Source: Atriophallophorus winterbourni (Eukaryota; Platyhelminthes; Trematoda; Plagiorchiida; Microphallidae). Taken from it: a stretch of 64,000 nt of DNA. This document shows, piece after piece, positions 32,982 through 44,900 of this stretch (position 1 is the stretch's first letter; each line of letters begins with the position of its first letter). The translations under genes and the position numbers were made by a program. The DNA lies in contig JACCGJ010019016.1 of assembly GCA_013407085.1 (NCBI GenBank), positions 1 to 64,000 on the forward strand, given 5' to 3'. The notes under the pieces were generated by a model that was not told where the DNA came from, did not search any database, and saw nothing but the letters and a program-made list of their open reading frames with translations.

Positions 32982-35900
32982 TATATATAATATATATATT
33001 TAAACCCAATCATTTAAAAATGAAAAAGTGCCACCCGGCAATGCACGAGAAAAAGAAAGAAAAAAAGGTACAATATGAGGGGGGATTTTTTTGTCCATTG
33101 TTACACATGTCGATTTTTTGATTTTCTTTTTTTTCACAAATTTGAGGGGTGAACACAAAATAAATTGCACTCTCTCCACTGTTGCCGGTTCTCAGCCATC
33201 GTCGACAGCGTGTCAAGCCACAGACACTCACTATCCCTTGGACCCCACCCAGGAAGCCGCGTTCGTCCGACCCGAGCTAAACCCGACGTCAAGCGTTTTA
33301 AGACCTTCTTCCAGATCAGCGGTTGTCCACCTGAACACCGCCGCCAGCCTGGGCCAACCGACACACGCAGCGCGCGGAAGGGTAGGCGCTCAAGCTTCAT
33401 TCTCAAGACATGCCCTAGCCAGCGGAGACGGGAACGGTCGATTAGGTCTCGTAGCATCAGGATGTCCACACCTAGAACACGGTGCCTCACTTCAACGTTG
33501 CTAGTGCGGTGTTGCCACCACACTCGTGCAAGCCTCCGTAAACATCGATGTTCCAACACCTCCAAGCGCCGGAGCTCCTCTGCGCGTACTGCCCAGCTCT
33601 CGCACCCGTAAAGCAAGACCGACCTGACTGAGGCCAGGTAAACTCTCCCCTTGAGTCTCAAACTCACGTCAGACCGCTTCCAGAGATGACCTAGACTAGT
33701 GAACGCGAGAGCCGATCTCACTTTCCAGCTCTCCTCCCGCCGTGATGCAGATACCAAGATAGGTGAACTGTTCCACACATTCCAGACTGAGGTCATCGAC
33801 CGTCAGAGTGGGCTGCAACCCCTCCCAATCTTGAAGAAGAACCTTACACTTAGTTGGAGCTAAGTGCAATCCGTACCTAGACGCCTTCAATGCTAGCTGG
33901 TTCAGGGCATTCTGTAGGAACACCGGATCATCACCAAGCAAAGCAATGTCATCGGCATAATCAAGGTCAGTGACACGATTACCTGGAAGTAGCTCGATCC
34001 CACCCTCAGTGAAGCTACGGAGAGCATTCTGGAGGACATCCTCGATCGCAAAGTTGAACAAGAATGGGGACAGCGTGTTTCAGCATGCAGATCACTACCG
34101 TTGACCAATCAATTTAGCACGATGTTAGCCGCACAGCACAGAAATGCTGCACGATTGCACATCCGTGCAAAGTGGTAGTGAGACTCCACCGTGTTTCCGC
34201 ATGGAGCTCAGTGCTGGTAGCAGATCAATTTTGCACTGTATTAGCTGCGCAGTACAGAGTGGCATAAAAACTCGAGCCTGATCCAGGCAGAGTGGCATAG
34301 TCAGAGTGGGCTAAGATACTGTCAGGTTGTCCAGGCTTAGACAGATATGAGAAAGAAAATAGAAATGGTATTGTGACTCCAGCGTGTTTCAGCATGCACC
34401 TCACTACCGGTAGCCAATCAATTTAGCACGGTATTAGCCGCACAGCACAAGTAATATACGATTGCGCATCCATGTCAATGACTAAAACTGGTGTAGCTGA
34501 TGTGATATCGCTCACTGCATAAGCCCGTAAACTATTCTCTGCACTGATTTTACACCTGGCCGTACATTCTTTTTAAACGCACTAGTAGCGATGATGGAAC
34601 CCGTGACGTTTTGCGTGCATGCGCGAGCGTTACGGTTGTTCAATCGTCGCGCTTAGATGGACCGCGAAGCGAGCTCTCGCACTGCGAGAGCCGACTCACC
34701 TTTCCAGCCCTTCCTCCCGCGTTGATGCACGCTACCAAGATAGGTGAACTGTTCCACACAGTCCAGATCCTGCGGTCATCCACTCGTCAGAATGGATGCA
34801 ACCGCCCAATCTTAAAGACGAACCTTATCCCTAGTTGGAGCTAGGTGCAAATCCTTACCTAGACGCCTCCAATGCTGCTGGTCAGTGCATTCTGTAGGAA
34901 CCACCGGCTCATCACAACAGCCACAGCATGTCATCGGCATATATCAAGGTCAGTGAACGGTTGTTACCTGGATAGTAGCTCGATCCCACCCTCCAGTGAC
35001 GCTACGGAGAGCAATCTGGAGGACATCCTCTATCGCAAGTTGACAAGAATGGGGACAGAGGACAGCCCTGGCGCAACGCCATGGTTTTGGGAACGCACGG
35101 CGATGGCTGCCGTTAGACCCGACCCTCCGAAGATGAGAATAAGCTCCTTCAACGATGGCGACCATCACTAGTAGGGATGCCACTCCTAAGCAAGCAGTTC
35201 CAAAGAGTAGTTCTGTCCACCGAGTCGAACGCGGCCCGGATGTCCAGAAAAGCTACGATGGTTGGTCGCCGGTACAGGTGTCTGTGCTCTAATAACTGTC
35301 GCAGGACAAAAACCTGATCCACGCATCCTCGCCCCGGGCGGAATCCAGCCTGTTCCTCACGGCAACGTAACTCTCGAATGGGCGATAGCCGACGAAGGAG
35401 GATGGAAACCAGGAGTTTAGACGCGACAGGAGTCAGGGATATCCCACGATGATTGGAACACAGATTCCGTGCGCCCTTCTTAAAGATTGGGATAACCGCC
35501 GATTCACCCCATGACGCCGGGACCCGCTCCTCAGCCCATACTTTGGTAAACAAATCACGTAACTCCGCTGCCACAAGATCACCTCCCTCCTTAAACAAAA
35601 TCGGGTGGAGGTCGTCAGGACCAGGTGACTTGTGGCGCTTCAGTGCTCGAATTACATCTCTCACCTCCTGTAGATCAGGAGCGGCTAAGGAAACGGGCCA
35701 AGGCGTGCAAATCGGTGTCTCAGGCGGCGAGGTCGGAGGAGGTGGCTGGCTGAACTGAGCACTAAAGTGCTCAGCCCATCGTTCTAAGCGTCTACTAAGA
35801 TTGGTGATCGGCGAGCCGTCAGTTTCGCAAATAGTCTCGCTCACTGTATTCAGTTTCGAACCAGTAGCTCTAATTAACTCAAACAACTTGCGAGTATTGC

Positions 35901-38900
35901 CCGATGCGGCAGCAACCTCCATCTCACAAGCACGTTGCGTCCATCAGAACTCGCGGTCATTCCTTAAGCTGGCCTTTAAGCGGGTATTGAATTCTCTGCG
36001 GCCACGGTTGTGTTCAGTGCCGGTGGGTAAAGTTCGACGGTGATCGATTAAAGCAAGTGACTGGGCCGAGATCCAAGAGCGTGGTAAAGCGCGGGTGGGT
36101 TGACAGCTTTCAGAAGTAGCGCAGGACAGTGCTGTCCGAACGAAGTTCCAGTGCTGCTCAACATCAGACGGGGGTGCTTCTGCGAGCTCCCCGGTCAATG
36201 CATGATGGAACTTGGTTCTGACAGCGGGGAGCATCAAAGAGGCGGTGTCTACATGAGTTCGTCTTGCGCGTGCCTTACCCCCAAATTGGAAGTTGACTGT
36301 CGCACAGACTAGCGCATGGTCCGAGTCCACACTGGTGGTCCAGTATGAACGACAATCCTTGATGCTACCATGCCACCTGTAGCTAATAGCAATGTGGTCA
36401 ATTTGAGACCAGACGTGCTGTGATGGTGAGCGCCATGTGGCCATTCGACGCTGGGAACGCCGAAATGCCGTACTGGAGAGATAGAGGCGGTGATCGCCAC
36501 AGAATGTCAGCAATCGTTCCCCGTTATCTGAACGCCCGCCATCCAGCCCATACTGACCTCCAATGTGGCGCTCGTATTCAGACAGGCGACTAACGCGAGC
36601 GTTGAGATCTCCTGCCATGATTACGACATCTGTCCTACGTGCCTTGCGAAACAAACTATGCAACTTCTCATAGAAGTTGTCCTTACTGAGATCCGCACTA
36701 CAGTCCGTTGGAGCGTAAGCAGAAATCACAAACAAAATCCCTCCGCGTTTCGCGCCGCCTGTTCACCCGACAGTGGCCACGAAATCGTGCACCGCACAGT
36801 CTGCTGTCAACGGGAATCCACTCTAAGAGTGATTGCTCAGCACGGGAGCTGAGCGCGATACCGACGCCAGCCAATCCGGCAGAGGAAGCATCCGGGTCAC
36901 TAGAGAGGCGCAGGTGGAATCTGCGTTCTGGTTCAGCTGGTGAGACCAACTGACAGACTTCGCTTGTGTCACGGAAACGGGTTTCCGACAAGCAGCAGAT
37001 ATCAATGCCTAACGTCTCGAGCGTTCGTGCAAGGCCGGCCTGTTGTCCCGGTTGTAGCAAGGTCCGAACGTTAAACGAAGCTAACCTAAATGAAACCCGC
37101 GGGCGTAGAAGAGTTGCAGCAATCGACGGCTGTCTAGACGGCATGAGTCGTATATCAGGTAGAGAGAGCGAATCGGGGATGGTAACATGTGGAGAAGAGG
37201 CGGTAGAAGCAATAGAAGAGATAGAGTTAGGAATTTCTAGTACTGTTATTGTCATTGTTTGGGTGTGGGCGTGATACTACCCGGTTGCCCAGGCCGAAGT
37301 AGAGGAGTTGATCTTGAGGACTCCCACCTCAAGCATTTGGCCCGAAAGCCTAACCCGCAAGGCAGCGGAGCGAGATTAAGGATCGCACCTATCGGGGCCG
37401 GATACTGTAGGTACAGTTCACAAGCCATTCGCGAGGTAGAGACCAAGCAGGGACTCCCGACATCATCCCAACCAGTCGAGCCGGTGATCCTTGCGGATTC
37501 CTACGCCTCTCCTGGTATACAATGTCCACGAGGGACAAGGAGACTGTGTTTGTCTGGCTTCTCACCATTGACCAACCTGGTATGAGTAACTCTGAAGATG
37601 CCACGAAGACATCACCTAGTATAGCTCAATGGATCATGGAGGCTCGCAAGCCGCTGCACCACATCAAGGTCCAGTCTCGGCGCAACGGCACGGTGCACGG
37701 TATCAACAGCAAACGATAGCTTGCTTTATTGACTTCCGCGCCGCCTTCGACTCCGTAGACCGTGGTTGTTTATGGGACATCATGCATTCGGATGGGGTTC
37801 CATTAAAGCTCGTCAACCTAATCAGAGCCTACCACAGCTCTACAAGGGCACGGGTAGGTGTCTACGGTGAAGAATCGCGTGAATTTAACTTGCACACAGG
37901 AGTCAGGCAAGGTTGCCCGCTATCGCCGGTTATGTTTAACTATGTCGTAGAGTGGATAATGAACCAGGCGTTAACAGACTATCAAGGGGTGCAAATTTCA
38001 ACGGATCTATGGATTTCCGACCTTGACTACGCTGACGATATAGTCGTTCTGGGCGACAATACCGAAATGCTGCAAAGCGTTTTAGACCGCATTAGTTCCA
38101 CTGCCGCGAAAGTCGGTCTTGAGATAAACGCGGTTAAAACCAAGGCATTTTTTATACCGACACACCAGGCATCCAGCCACTTCGCGTCCAGGGTTGTCCG
38201 ATTGAATACGTTCCAGTCTTCAAATATCTCGGCTCAAGTATATTGCCCAATGATCAGGCGAAAGATGAAGTGAAGTTAAGGGTCGATCGTGCTTGTAATG
38301 CGTTTTTGCAGTTGAAGGGCACCCTTTGGCGCAAGCCCGGGATCAGCCTAAAAACTAAGACGCGTGTTTATCAAGTAGCGATCCGCCCTGTACTGCTTTA
38401 TGGATACGAGACATGGCCTTTAAGGTCACAGGATGTACGCACATTAGAAGTGTTCGACCATTGGTGCCTCAGGGTAATCTTGGGCATCCGATATACTGAC
38501 CGAGTATCTAACGCAGCCGTACGAGAGCGTTGCAGCGGACTATCTCCACTTTCCGCTCACATACAACGGCGAAGGCTGCAATGGTTTGGCCACGTCCTCC
38601 GAAAGACAGACACAGCACTTCCAAAACTCTTCATCGACCCCGAACCCGTTCGCACCTGGCGTCGGCGGCAAAGTGGTCAAGTGAAAACCTGGCTGTCAAC
38701 TGTGAAAGAGGATGTAGACACCCTGGGTCTGCGTACCGTCTACGGATGTGCACGGATGTGCAATCGTGCAGCATTTCTGTGCTGTGCGGCTAACATCGTG
38801 CTAAATTGATTGGCCAACGGTAGTGAGCTGCATGCGAGTACACGCTGGAGTCTCACTACCATTTCTATTTCTATTTACCCCCTCATCTGTCTAGGCCTGG

Positions 38901-41900
38901 GCAACCTGACAGTGTCTTAGCCCACGTGCAGTCTCTGACTGTGCGGCACTTTGCCTGGATCAGGCTTGTGCTTCCATACATATACGAGACTGGATCACGA
39001 TCTGCAACGATCTCGCCTCCGATCGACGTGCGTGGGCTGGTGCGATCCGTGACATCAATGAAGCCGGCTAATCCACCCGTGGAGCCAGTCGCACAAAAGT
39101 AAGTACAATCTCGATTATTAATTAGCAGCACTTCCTTTCGCCACAAATTATGTCAATGTGCCACATGGCGCTCGCCGGATGGAAGCCAACCTTCGGCCCA
39201 AATCGACCATATCGCCATAAGTGCTCCCTGGAGAGGTTGCATTGAGGACTGTCGCTCCTTTTGGAATACTTGCGTTGATTCAGATCATGCTCTGGTGCGA
39301 TGTAGGTTCTCGTTAAAGTTCTCCTGTACGAAGCCTTCGAATGGGAAACGCATTGTGGTCAAAAAACTCTTTCAGCCTGCAGTTCAAGACATTTATAGGA
39401 CCAACTTGAGTAACTCACTCCCAGTTGCTCAGTGTGCAACTGCCGATGAAAGGTGGAACAAAATAGCGAGCCGCCGCAATAACAGCCTATGAGACTGTAC
39501 AAGCAACACAAAAGTCCCACTGGATTTCGCAGCGCTCTATAGAAATTCTTCACCGGCGACGCCAAATACTTCATGGTCCCGAACACAATACAGAGCGTAG
39601 ACGCGTGAGGAATGAACTTAAACGGAGCTTCAGACTAGACAGAGAAAGGTGGTGGCTAAATAAGGTCGAAGAAATGGAAATAGCAAATAATGCGGGTAAC
39701 GTGCGAAAACTCCTAAAAGATGGAGAAGAGTGGGACTTAAATTGCTACGGCTTCTATAGAAGAGTAAGCACAAACTAGGAAGAGGTGCCTACACCTCGAA
39801 TGATAACTGCATTCAAACAAGCTTCGTGACCGAGTAGAGCGACATCAGCACGGCAGCTTCCTTGCCGGTTTCACTATCATGCATCATAACAAGCTTTTCT
39901 CGTCACTCCACTTGACAACATACAAGGTTAAGCAAATACTCCAAGAATATGCTTAGTGCAAGACCGCCATTGAACACAGTTTTTGGACATATCCTGAAGC
40001 ATAACTAACCATTGCGATATCTGATTGCGGGTCGAAGAAATGGAAATAGCAAATAATGCGGGTAACGTGCGAAAATCTCTTCCAACTTATTCGATCGACT
40101 GGGTCTGCGAAAAAAGGAGTGAGTGAGACTATCGTTGAGATAGACGGTACTCTTATCACTAATAAGAATCGCCGTCTCTCACGTTGGGCCGAACATTTTG
40201 AAGAACAATTCAGCTGGTCGCCTGCAAAAGAATCTTTCCCTCATTTGAAGCAGTGTGATCCTTGGTCTGTTAGCGTAGATCCCCCTAATGATTTAGAAAT
40301 TAAAGAATGTATCGAATCGATGAAACGATTCAAAGCTGCTGGCCCCGATGACATACCACCTGTTTTGTTCAAAAAAGGTAGCCAAATTCTAATCACAACA
40401 TTAGGCGATCTCCTCCGTGAAGAGTGGTTGTCAGAATCCGTCCCTCCGAGTTTGGGGTGAATCGGTTATCATACATATATTTAAAAAAGGTGTGCGAAGC
40501 TCATGCTCTAATCACCGTGGGATAAGTCTCACGCCCATCATTACGAGATTGTTAGCGTCCATATGTCTTCGAAGATTAACATCACATAGGGAATCACAGA
40601 TCCGAGAGCAGCAAGCTGGCTTCCGACCTGGCAGAGGCTGTGTCGACCACATTTTTACTCTTCGACGGATCTTAGAACTGCGGCACACTTATCGACAGCC
40701 GACGATAGCCATCTTTTTAGACTTCAAAGGAGCATTCGATTCGGTCGATCGAAATGTCCTGTTTAACACCTTGCTGTGCAAAGGCGTTCCGCAAACGTAT
40801 GTCAACATACTACGTTCACTTTATGCTCATACATCCGGATGCGTTAGGGTTTACAACGAACTCTCACCCAAATTCCACACCACAAGTGGCGTACGACAAG
40901 GATGCCCGATTTCTCCGTTTTTGTTCAATTTTGTAATTGATGCAATTATGGAATTGTGCAACGATGGTGCCCCAGCTTTCGGAGTTCACATAATGCCAGG
41001 CGTCAAGCTTCTCGACTTGGATTATGCTGATGATATAGTTCTGCTCTTCGACTCGTACACAGATGCACAGGCGATACTGAACAAGCTATCTAGTATTGTG
41101 TCTGCATTTGGAATGCGTTTGGCACCCTCTAAGTGCAGTGTTCTGCTGCAGGACATCGACATATCGAACACCACTTTATTACTTGACAATCAGGCTCTTG
41201 AAATTGTAGATCGTTTTACGTATCTCGGTAGTTGTATCAATAATTCTGCATCGTTAGATGACGAGGTCTCGGCACGTATTTCTAAAGCGACCGTAGCATT
41301 CCGCAAACTAGGTCACCTCTGGCGTCAGAAAGGACTATCTCTGTTACTCAAGGGTAGAGTCTATAAAGCGACAGTTCGCGCTGTGTTACTATATGGGTGC
41401 GAAACCTGGACCTTACGTAAAGAACACATTCAGCGTCTTCAAGTATTTGACAACCGGTGTCTTCGCAGCATTCTAGGAGTCAGCTGTTACAATCGCATGC
41501 GCACCGATGCTCTCCGAAATAAGTTGTTCGGTAGTAATGTTGATATAGAGAAGCAGATCAACCTGTATAGGTTACGCTGGCTGGGTCACCTTTTACGGAT
41601 GCCGGACCACCGACTTCCGAAACGGATTCTTTTTGCGACGCCACATCCTGATTGGCGTAAATCTCGCGGTGGCCAAACCGTCACATGGCATAGGCAGTGA
41701 AAAACCTTTACTAGTAACCTTTCCAAGGTAGGCGCAGCGCGTCTTCCAGGCTGGCGTCCCCGTTATCAGATATCGCAATGGTTAGTTATGCTTCAGGATA
41801 TGTCCCGAAACCGTGTTCAATGGCGGTCTTGCACTAAGCATATTCTTCGAGTGTTTGCTCAACCTTGTATGTTGTCAAGCGGAGTGACGAGAAAAGCTTG

Positions 41901-44900
41901 TTATGATGCATGACAGTGAAAGCCGCAAGGAAGCTGCCGTGCTGATGTCGCTCTACTCGTTCACGAAACTCGTTTGAATGCATGTTCCATTCGAGGTGTA
42001 GGCACCTCTTCCCAGTTTGCTTGTGCTTACTCTTCTATAGAAGCCGTAGCAATTTAAGTCCCACCCTTCCCCCATCTTTTAGGATTTTACTTTTTCATGG
42101 TTGTATGGCAGTTAAGTAGCGGTGTAATGCTGTCTTTGATAATGATGATGACGGTTGTTCATCAAGACCCTAATCGGAGGTTGTGAGGATGTTTGCCTTG
42201 TTCACAACCCCTTTGAGTGAACAACATTACAAAATAAAATCTTTGTTATATCCGCCTAAATACAATGCTCTAAGTGCAAATGATTGTCAAGTGCTTATTC
42301 CACCCTTATACCGCGCAGAAGCTAATGGAATGTTTGTTGCAGGGTTTTGTTGCAAAACTTTTCGTCCACATTAAACAAACTATTTTCTCAACTTGGCGTA
42401 ATCATATGTACTCTGTTTCGCGCATAAGGTTTCACCAACACCATGCAGACAGTTTCTGTTCTGTACAATTCTCTCCAACATATTTTAGGTCATCCTACCT
42501 TTCTTTGCCTCTTGCGTTCTATTTCAATTCTTGCTGCTTGGTTTGCGTAGCGTGTGGCCTGCCCACTCCTTGATCTCAGTAGATGGGATTTCGGTTGGTA
42601 TTCATTCATCGCTTAATGTTTGACATCTTTTCGGGTCATCTAATTCTGAGAATGCGATGCAAGCACCTGTTAGCAAAGATCCGTAATGGTTTTAGGTACT
42701 TTTTGTGAATGATATCGTTTTTTGTGGTTGCAAGTGGTCATACTTTGCTCACTTAGTGTGATTGTACGGTGCCTAATGAACTTACCTCGCTGTATTTCTT
42801 TGCAACCAACCAGGCAAGATCAAGAAATCGCTGTTGTCTATTTTCGATCAGGATATTCGCCGTTGCATTTTCCACGTGAAAAGGTGCGTTCGATGTGCTG
42901 TCTTCCACTACATTCCATGATTCCTCGTACTATTCACCAATCGTGTTATTACTATTGCCGTTATTATCAGAATTTATATTATTGACCAGCGATAATTCTG
43001 CCCCGGTTCTTTCCGTAACGATCAGACATGGGAGGTGAAGTATCATTTAGAACGCTCATTGGCGGTCAAGTGCCCTTGCATCCAATACATGTTGGCCAAC
43101 ACGAAGCTTGTTCAAGCCGCTCTTTCGAAACCAGAAAACTTGGCACGTTTCATCAACCCCGCTAGTGACGTTTACCAACAGGTGCTCGGTACATTTGCTA
43201 AGCAATTCACATTGAGTGATGTGTTTGGTTTGTCGGACGCTGTCGAGATACAGGAGGCAGTCAATCACTGTTTGAAACACCCGGAACGTTACGTGCTGAA
43301 GCCACAACGAGAGGGTGGTGGGAATAATTATTTCGACGGTGAGGTTTGTCATTCATACTATTGACTTTAATATTGCTTATTGTTTCTTTGCCATCGCCGA
43401 TTACATTCTCTATCTTAACTTGAGACATTAACGTCTTCCGCTTTTTGACCCACCGGCTCCATTCCTAGGTCAATTTCAAATCTTAATGTTGTTATCTGGT
43501 GCACACACCTGTCTTTTGGTTTCACTTAAGCTCATACAGACGCTTGGTAAGCTATACTAACCGGCTGGTTACTTAACTTTGATGTTGGGACTGTTGCTAT
43601 TGGGCTAAGGTCAATGGTGTCACAATGGTTGAAAATAGACGGCTCCACTATTACAATTGATGAATTCTCCTTTTCGTTAACGGCTATTTTCTCCTTTAAT
43701 GCTTTGCAGACAATACAAACAATGCATCGAGAGAAAAATTTATGCAATCGGTTAGAGAATTTTTGCTTAACGTTTTGCTTCTGACATGGGATGTGTGTGG
43801 AATATTACTTTGTTTATTTCCTGTCTTGGATATTACCCTTGGTATCGCGAAGTACGTTACTCAAAAATTGTTCTGACCAATTGCGTACAAATTTCTTTCC
43901 ATTTTGTTTACACGATCGGTCTCAAGCACATTCCAAACAATTACGTACAATTTATTTTCCTAGCAAAAATGCGAGTCCTAGCATTAAAATGGAATGTGGG
44001 GTGTTTTGCTTTTCATTGTTGCATGGTTAATGTCTTTTTTCAATGTAGGTTTTCTATTCTTATATTTCATTCTTTCATAGCCATGGATTGTCTTCTGGGT
44101 TTTTACCTTTGTCGTTTAGATAACCCTTTGCTCTAAAAACATGAATTTTGTGTATGTTATCACTCTTTTGGTATATGAAGATAATGTAAGGGCAATCAAC
44201 TATTTTCTTTCGAAGTAAATACGTTTGTGAAAGCAATTAGTGTTCCTAAGTCCGTGTGATTTTATTGTATCACGAGATGTTTTCACGTTGTGTGGATTCA
44301 GGCTTTTGTTGCAAGATGATATTGACGATAATTAATACTGATATACACATTCGCGAGAAGATTGTTGATATTTATCTCCGGGCCACGAACTTGACTGAGT
44401 CTTAAATTTCGCTGTTGCTTGTTCGCTTTCAGTCTCGACAAAAACCACCTGGCGGTATATTGGTCCGTATGCTTTGGTTTCCCATACACTGCATTTTGCG
44501 TGACCATGTTTTCGTATTTCCCTCGATTTGAGCTTCTACGATGATTTCTTTGAAGAAACGGATATTGTCGTTCAGGACGTGCAGATGAGCTCAGGCTTTA
44601 TCCTAGGCTTTTTCGGTCAGGATTCTGTCATTTTGCACTAAATTGCCACTGCTTCGGAATCCACACTTTTTGTATACGAATGCATTTTTGACTAAACGTT
44701 TTTGCTCTATATGCGCGCACATAACTGCCTTTGTTGAGCTCCACCATCTGAATTCTTATATCCATTCCAGCCGAGCTTGTTCGAATGCTAAGTCAGATCA
44801 CCTCCACCGATGAACGACGTTCGTATATACTAATGCAACGCCTATACCCTACCGTTGTGGAAAACTATAAATTAGATTCCACTGGCTCCCTACCGCATCC

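Larger units (their letters stand above)
30121..34069. repeat. Tandem array unit 3 (3949 bp)
   Basis: Same order. It has a 20-bp deletion near 33708 inside the RTE B coding region (GAACGCGAGAGCC in place of the longer form in units 1 and 2) and a longer pure (TA)n at 32951-33000. Confidence 0.92.
34655..37689 (-). mobile_element. RTE-like LINE copy B, 5' end through RT
   Basis: The most complete coding part of copy B: 5' UTR (37689 to about 37256) with the GGGC/GCCC stem-loop, endonuclease, linker, RT up to the VRQGCP region, then the damaged palm region in the fourth unit. Its 3' half and (TA)n tail are found in units 1-3. It lies between the RTE A endonuclease (ending 24995 in unit 1) and RT (from 37700), so it inserted into RTE A in antisense. 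Confidence 0.8.
22741..42150 (+). mobile_element. RTE-like LINE copy C, host of a three-level nest
   Basis: 5' UTR (22741-23295), endonuclease N-terminal part (23296-23885), then a 15-kb interruption, then the rest of the endonuclease (from about 39100), linker, RT and 3' UTR ending in (ATG)n at 42150. Both ends are bounded by the same 13-bp TSD. The protein homology resumes at 39100 (LLISSTSF..., ATWRSPDGSQ, QIDHIAIS) exactly where it stops at 23885 (ERFIQFCAQIG). Everything between is later insertion plus tandem multiplication. Confidence 0.85.
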
